Below, piece after piece: positions 6,732-9,701 of a DNA stretch of 9,701 bases. The DNA is from JBBQWS01 sp038210415. Its GTDB lineage: Bacteria > Actinomycetota > Actinomycetes > Prado026. Within the stretch, counting starts at the first letter, position 1. Every line of letters starts with the position of its first letter. Where the stretch lies: NCBI GenBank assembly GCA_038210415.1, contig JBBQWS010000083.1, positions 1 through 9,701 on the forward strand, written 5' to 3'. The translations under genes and the position numbers were made by a program. Under the pieces are notes generated by a model that was not told the origin of the DNA, did not search any database, and saw only the letters and a program-made list of their open reading frames with translations.

Positions 6732-8033
6732 GTGAACGACTTCCCCTTCGGTTTCGGCGCAGAAGACCCGGTCCCCGGGGACGACGGCCGACCGGTCCCT
6801 GACCCCGCCCTGAACCCGTTCCAGGCCTTCTTCGGCGGGGCCGGCGGCACCCAGGACATCGGCGCCGCGTTCACCCAGCTCGGGCAGCTGATGTCGTACC
6901 AAGGCGGCCCGGTCAACTGGGACCTCGCCCGTGACCTGGCCCGGCAGACGGTAGCCGCCGGCGGTGACGACCCCACCCCGAGCGCGACCCAGCGCCGCGC
7001 CGTCGAGGAGGCGGTCCGCCTCGCCGAGGTGTGGCTCGACCCCGTGACCGCGCTGCCCGCCGGAGGCAGTGAGGCGCAGGCGTGGAGCCGGGCCGAGTGG
7101 GTCGAAGGCACCCTCGCTGCCTGGCGCGAGCTCGTCGAGCCGTTGGCCGAGAAGGTCGTCGACGCAACGTCCGGCGCAGTGCCCGCCGAGATGCAGGCCA
7201 TGGCCGGCCCGATGCTCGGCATGATGCGCCAGCTCGGCGGGGCCATGTTCGGCGCCCAGATCGGGCAGGGCCTCGGCGCCCTCGCCCAGGAGGTCACCGG
7301 GTCCACCGACGTCGGACTGCCGCTCGTCCAGAGCGGTCGGGCCGTCCTCGTCCCGACGAACATCGAGGCATTCGGTGCCGGCCTCGAGCTGCCCGAAGAC
7401 GAAGTGCGCCTCTATCTCGCGCTCCGCGAGTGCGCGCACCAACGACTGTTCGCGCACGTGCCGTGGCTCCGGGCCCGGCTCTTCGGCGCCGTCGAGGACT
7501 ACGCCCGCGGGATCACGGTCGACGGCAGCCGGCTCGAGGAGGCCATGCGAACGATCGACCCGTCGAACCCCGAGGCTCTCCAGGACGCCCTGCAGTCGGG
7601 CATGTTCGAACCCGAGGACACCCCGCAGCAGATCGCTGCGCTGGCGCGGCTGGAGACCCTGCTCGCCCTCGTCGAGGGCTGGGTCGACGGAGTCGTCACC
7701 GCCGCGGCCCTCGCCCTGCCGTCGGCGGCCGCCCTGCGCGAGACCGTGCGCCGTTCGCGGGCAACCGGTGGTCCGGCGGAGCAGACGTTCGCCACCCTCG
7801 TGGGCCTCGAGCTGCGGCCCCGGCGGCTCCGGGACGCCGCGGCCGTCTGGGAGGCGGTCCTGGCGGTCCGGGGCATCGACGGGCGCGACGCACTCTGGGC
7901 TCACGCGGAGCTGCTGCCCACCGCGGACGACCTCGACGACCCCACCGGGTTCGCGGCCCGGGCGACGTTCGACCTCTCCGAGCTGGACGCGGTCGGCGAG
8001 GCACCTCCCGGCTCGGACGACCCGGCCGAGTGA
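6732..8033 (+). CDS. Zinc-dependent metalloprotease / putative hydrolase (Zincin_2, TIGR03624-like)
   Basis: This 433-aa protein resembles the actinobacterial 'putative hydrolase / zinc-dependent metalloprotease' family, the type of M. tuberculosis Rv3195. The N-terminus is Phe/Gly/Pro-rich. It is followed by VNWDLARDLARQTVA (61-75), a glycine/methionine-rich segment with AGPMLGMMRQLGGAMFGAQI (158-177), and the candidate metal site LALRECAHQRLFAHVPWL (229-246). There E233 and H236, with H242, replace a canonical HExxH. A second acidic element, ALVEGWVDGVV (312-322), lies about 80 residues later. Activity is predicted, not shown. No signal peptide is visible. GTG at 6732 has the Shine-Dalgarno GAGGTGG; the frame upstream to 6222 is the shadow of the SDR gene. 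Its stop overlaps the Nudix start (GTGA). Confidence 0.85.
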   Translation: MNDFPFGFGAEDPVPGDDGRPVPDPALNPFQAFFGGAGGTQDIGAAFTQLGQLMSYQGGPVNWDLARDLARQTVAAGGDDPTPSATQRRAVEEAVRLAEVWLDPVTALPAGGSEAQAWSRAEWVEGTLAAWRELVEPLAEKVVDATSGAVPAEMQAMAGPMLGMMRQLGGAMFGAQIGQGLGALAQEVTGSTDVGLPLVQSGRAVLVPTNIEAFGAGLELPEDEVRLYLALRECAHQRLFAHVPWLRARLFGAVEDYARGITVDGSRLEEAMRTIDPSNPEALQDALQSGMFEPEDTPQQIAALARLETLLALVEGWVDGVVTAAALALPSAAALRETVRRSRATGGPAEQTFATLVGLELRPRRLRDAAAVWEAVLAVRGIDGRDALWAHAELLPTADDLDDPTGFAARATFDLSELDAVGEAPPGSDDPAE

Positions 8034-8572
8034 GCCTGCACCTCGACGCCGCCCGCACCCTTCGGGGCTGGGCCGCGCCCTCACCGGGCCAGGACCTGCT
8101 GCGGGCGGAGTACCTCGGCTTCCTCGAGGCGCACGACGACGCGATGCTCCGCGCGTGCATGCCGGGACACATCACGGCGAGCGCACTGGTCTTCGACGCC
8201 GCGCGCACCTCAGTGCTGCTGACCCTGCACCCGAAGGTCGGCCGCTGGCTGCAGCTCGGCGGCCACTGCGAACCCGCGGACCAGAGCCTCGCCGACGCCG
8301 CCCGGCGCGAGGCGACCGAGGAGGGCGGCATCGACGGCCTCGTCCTGCTCGAGCAGCCGGCCCGACTCGACCGGCACGTGGTTCGATGCCGTGCGGGCGG
8401 AGCGGCCGTGCACTACGACGTGCAGTACGTCGCGCTGTCCCCTGCAGGTGCGACAGCGAAGATCAGCGAGGAGTCGCTCGAACTTGCCTGGTGGCCGGTC
8501 CACGCGCTGCCGGATGGCACCGACGACTCGGTGCGGGCGCTGGTGCACGGCGCGCTGTCACTCGTCGGCTGA
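8030..8572 (+). CDS. Nudix hydrolase
   Basis: This 180-aa protein has a Nudix fold. The Nudix box lies at 77-101 (GGHCEPADQSLADAARREATEEGGI), seen as G78, D84, R93-E94 and E97-E98. The first Glu of the classical GX5EX7REUXEEXGU is Asp, and there is one extra residue before RE; the metal-binding REATEEGG core is intact. Flanking elements are SALVFDAARTSVLLTLHPKV before the box and the terminal ISEESLELAWWPVHALPD, both usual for Nudix hydrolases. The substrate (nucleoside diphosphate linked to some moiety) cannot be inferred. GTG at 8030 overlaps the protease stop by the GTGA arrangement with no strong ribosome site, so translation is probably coupled. Its 3' end overlaps the convergent M48 gene by 15 nt. 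Confidence 0.9.
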   Translation: MSLHLDAARTLRGWAAPSPGQDLLRAEYLGFLEAHDDAMLRACMPGHITASALVFDAARTSVLLTLHPKVGRWLQLGGHCEPADQSLADAARREATEEGGIDGLVLLEQPARLDRHVVRCRAGGAAVHYDVQYVALSPAGATAKISEESLELAWWPVHALPDGTDDSVRALVHGALSLVG

Positions 8573-9130
8573 CTGGTCCTCGCCGGAGCTGGAAGGCTGG
8601 GCTCCGGACCAGCCGTCGAGGAAGCCGCGGGCCCGCTCCAGCCGGGGGAACGACGCCAGCACCGCCCAGAACTCCGGACCGTGGCCGGGCACCAGCAGGT
8701 GCGCCAGCTCGTGCAGCAGGACGTAGTCGAGGACGTAGGAAGGCATGCCACGGGCCCGGGTCGAGATCCGGATCGAACGGTCGTCGACCGTGCACGAGCC
8801 CCAGCGAGCACCCTGGTTGGTGGCCCAGCGGACAGACGCCGGCTCGGCGCGCCCGCCCAGGTAGCGCTGGGAGAGCTCGCCGGCGCGGGCCAGCAGCGCG
8901 TCGTCGGACGGCCGGACCCGGCGCTCTCGGAGCTGGAGCCGTTCGACCATGACGGCCACCCAGCGCCGCTCCTCCGACCGGCTCATCCGGGCCGGGATCA
9001 GCACGACGGTGCGGTCGCCGTCGCGATACGCGGACACCGTGCGTCGCCGGCGGGCGCTGCGGCGCACCTCGACCGACCCGGCGACGGCATCGTCGTCTGA
9101 CGGGGGTGCGGGTTTGGACGGTCGACCCAT
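8558..9130 (-). CDS. YgjP/DUF45-type M48 family metallopeptidase
   Basis: This 190-aa protein has the YgjP-like (DUF45, WLM-related) signature. VRWATNQGARWGSCTVDDRS (100-119) is followed by the zinc motif HELAH (140-144), with a further ligand candidate H150 in GHGPEFW. H140 and H144 would bind zinc and E141 would act as general base. The first 35 residues are disordered and Arg-rich, and no signal peptide or membrane segment is seen, so it is likely cytoplasmic. I chose ATG at 9130 because family similarity does not extend upstream, although the frame stays open to 9274. No Shine-Dalgarno is visible there. A -10-like TAACCT (9143-9138) lies 7 nt before the ATG, which suggests a leaderless transcript. 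Acts on unknown substrates; monocistronic in this window. Confidence 0.9.
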   Translation of the reverse strand: MGRPSKPAPPSDDDAVAGSVEVRRSARRRRTVSAYRDGDRTVVLIPARMSRSEERRWVAVMVERLQLRERRVRPSDDALLARAGELSQRYLGGRAEPASVRWATNQGARWGSCTVDDRSIRISTRARGMPSYVLDYVLLHELAHLLVPGHGPEFWAVLASFPRLERARGFLDGWSGAQPSSSGEDQSADE

Positions 9131-9200
9131 GACGATGAGGTTACCGGGGGGAACCGGGCAGGTAGCGGGCCGCTGAAGTAGCGGCGGACGAAAGAATTGT

Positions 9201-9352
9201 TGATCCACAGGGCCGTTCGACCCATCAGCGCAGGTCACCCGCATGTGCGCTCCGCCCTGGGAGCGCTTGCGCACATCTTGTCCACAGGCCGCGTACCGGA
9301 CTCGCCGCGCCGTCCCCAGTTTGTCCCCAGTCCGTCCCCAGAACTGTCCACA
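9201..9352 (+). promoter_or_regulatory. Cluster of DnaA-box-like 9-mers, all in one orientation
   Basis: TTGTCCACA at 9278-9286 is a perfect match to the actinobacterial DnaA box. TGATCCACA (9201-9209), TTGTCCCCA (9321-9329) and CTGTCCACA (9344-9352) differ by one base from TTATCCACA or TTGTCCACA. CCGTCCCCA at 9310-9318 and 9332-9340 are weaker, with three differences. The last four sites start at 9310, 9321, 9332 and 9344, about one helical turn apart, so they lie on one face of the DNA. The array ends 8 bp before a promoter -35. No dnaA or dnaN lies nearby, so a regulatory or DnaA-titrating role is more likely than oriC. A different repressor or activator recognising GTCCCCAG repeats is also possible. 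Confidence 0.5.
9243..9276. repeat. Overlapping inverted repeats that can form alternative hairpins
   Basis: GCGCTCC (9247-9253) and GGAGCGC (9260-9266) form a perfect 7-bp stem with a 6-nt loop. ATGTGCGC (9243-9250) and GCGCACAT (9269-9276) form a second perfect 8-bp pairing around it. The two share 9247-9250 and cannot form fully at once. The element lies between the first two DnaA-box-like sites. Confidence 0.6.
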
Positions 9353-9360
9353 GGACGGCG

Positions 9361-9389
9361 TTGACGCCAGCCCGACGGACCTCTAACGT
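9361..9389 (+). promoter_or_regulatory. Near-consensus sigma-70/HrdB-type promoter
   Basis: TTGACG (9361-9366) and TAACGT (9384-9389) are separated by exactly 17 bp. This is the best promoter in the window, and it points toward the structured element and the DUF5679 gene. The predicted transcription start is about 9396-9398. The last DnaA-box-like site ends 8 bp upstream of the -35. Confidence 0.7.
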
Positions 9390-9509
9390 CACCGCCGAAC
9401 GAGGCCTCCGGGATAACTCAGCCGGGGCCGTCCGCAGGGGAAGGCGGACGGCCGGGGTGTGCGACCTGGGGGCCTCGTCCTTGTCCGCGTGCCGCGATCG
9501 GCGGTGACG
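9387..9509 (+). ncRNA. Candidate structured RNA or large nested inverted repeat, unrecognised
   Basis: Three stems nest coaxially. The outer stem pairs CGTCACCGCCGA (9387-9398) with TCGGCGGTGACG (9498-9509), 12 perfect pairs. Immediately inside, 9399-9412 pairs with 9465-9478, 14 continuous pairs including two G·U. A 19-nt bulge (9479-9497) lies on the 3' side. After a 13 by 11 nt internal loop (9413-9425 and 9454-9464), the apical stem GGCCGTCCGC/GCGGACGGCC (9426-9435/9444-9453) closes on the loop AGGGGAAG. I do not recognise it as SRP RNA, RNase P, tmRNA, 6S RNA or a known riboswitch. A start near 9397 would leave the 5' outer arm out of the transcript, so the outer repeat may act as DNA or the RNA may start further upstream. 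Confidence 0.45.
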
Positions 9510-9569
9510 GAGCGTGACCTTTGCCCACGCCGGGCCGGCCGCGTCCCCCGGAACCCCCGAAAAGTCACG

Positions 9570-9609
9570 TAGGGTGCCTGATCGGTCCCCGCCGCGCTGG
9601 CGGAGGGCC
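9570..9609 (+). promoter_or_regulatory. Possible proximal -10 element and 5' leader hairpin of the DUF5679 gene
   Basis: TAGGGT at 9570-9575 fits a -10 and would start transcription near 9582, but its -35 region is poor. The transcript would begin almost directly with a hairpin: 9584-9593 pairs with 9599-9609, ten pairs (one G·U) with A9604 bulged and loop GCGCT. The hairpin ends 31 nt before the ATG at 9641. It could stabilise the mRNA 5' end. Confidence 0.35.
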
Positions 9610-9640
9610 TCGGATGACGAATGATGAGGGAGGACCCGCG

Positions 9641-9701
9641 ATGGCCGAGAGCTATTCGGGCGAGGCCTACTGCGTGAAGTGCAAGGAGAAGCGGGAGTTC
9701 A
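9641..9701 (+). CDS. DUF5679 zinc-ribbon protein (5' part, cut by window end)
   Basis: Only the first 20 codons are present. They read MAESYSGEAYCVKCKEKREF, which matches the start of the small actinobacterial DUF5679 proteins; these are typically about 55-60 aa, with this first CxxC (C11, C14) and a second CxxC near the end. The pair of CxxC motifs suggests a zinc ribbon; function unknown. ATG at 9641 follows a strong AGGGAGGA (9627-9634). An in-frame upstream ATG at 9614, with GGAGGG 6 nt before it, would add nine residues (MTNDEGGPA), but family members start at the later site. From memory, this gene often lies next to uvrD-type helicase genes, which would be just outside the window. Confidence 0.85.
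   Translation, partial: MAESYSGEAYCVKCKEKREF

Noticed and set aside
5066..6802. Long plus-strand open frame opposite moaE and the SDR gene
   Set aside because: Low-complexity Arg/His/Pro/Gly-rich translation; the opposite strand encodes recognisable MoaE and SDR proteins.
6645..8084. Long minus-strand open frame opposite the Zincin_2-type protease
   Set aside because: No motifs, and it contradicts the well-supported plus-strand gene with a good ribosome site.
9190..9400. Chromosomal replication origin (oriC)
   Set aside because: Only six DnaA-like sites, half of them weak, no clear AT-rich unwinding region, and none of dnaA, dnaN or rpmH nearby. A secondary cluster is the safer reading.
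9387..9509. MITE-like mobile element with 12-bp terminal inverted repeats
   Set aside because: No target-site duplication flanks the repeats, and only one copy is in the window. The internal nested stems fit an RNA or regulatory structure better.
9387..9509. SRP RNA, RNase P RNA, tmRNA, 6S or 6C RNA
   Set aside because: The GGAAGGAAGC-type SRP tetraloop region, the RNase P GAGGAAAGTCC block, the tmRNA tRNA-like ends, 6S length and 6C poly-C loops are all absent.
9550..9571. ECF-type promoter (GGAAC ... CGT)
   Set aside because: GGAAC (9550-9554) and CGT (9568-9570) are only 13 nt apart, shorter than the usual ECF spacing.
1..9701. CRISPR array, insertion sequence or prophage
   Set aside because: No regularly spaced repeats with unique spacers, no transposase or integrase motifs, and the genes form a conserved housekeeping-type neighbourhood.

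Overview
The window is chromosomal DNA from a high-GC actinobacterium. The coding sequences are strongly GC-rich at third positions, GTG and TTG starts are common, and several families here are typical of Actinobacteria: UPF0182, PPA1309, the extracytoplasmic PDZ plus Lon-domain protease, the Zincin_2-type metalloprotease and DUF5679. From memory, the mycobacterial Rv3193c-Rv3195 locus keeps the same core (UPF0182, PDZ/S16 protease, zinc hydrolase) with uvrD2 nearby. I cannot name the genus. I see no mobile elements, phage genes or CRISPR array.

Layout. An initiator tRNA (2-78, minus) has its own promoter (90-119). The large UPF0182 membrane protein follows (138-3080, minus). It is divergent from a PPA1309-family cytoplasmic protein (3157-3747, plus) across 76 bp; both starts look leaderless. 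PPA1309 converges on a four-gene minus-strand operon read in the order SDR/epimerase-like protein (6703-5504), MoaE (5494-5078), a small single-pass membrane protein (5081-4812) and the YlbL-like PDZ/Lon protease (4801-3755). A perfect hairpin covers both converging stop codons (3747-3762). Only 28 bp separate the SDR gene from a divergent pair on the plus strand: the Zincin_2-type protease (6732-8033) and a Nudix hydrolase (8030-8572), joined by a GTGA overlap. The Nudix gene overlaps tail-to-tail by 15 nt with a YgjP/DUF45-type M48 metallopeptidase (9130-8558, minus). The window ends in the first 20 codons of a DUF5679 zinc-ribbon protein (9641 onward, plus).

How the genes relate. The locus is rich in proteases: a membrane-anchored Lon-type serine protease and two predicted zinc proteases, beside a large polytopic membrane protein with a big outer domain. 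This hints at envelope protein quality control, but that is inference. MoaE (molybdenum cofactor synthesis) is translationally coupled to the small membrane protein ahead of the protease.

The most interesting stretch is the 510-bp divergent intergenic region 9131-9640. It holds six same-strand DnaA-box-like 9-mers, four of them spaced 11-12 bp apart. A near-consensus promoter (TTGACG, 17 bp, TAACGT) lies 8 bp downstream of the array. A nested three-stem inverted repeat (9387-9509) could be a previously undescribed structured RNA or a large DNA dyad. A second leader hairpin lies in front of the DUF5679 gene.
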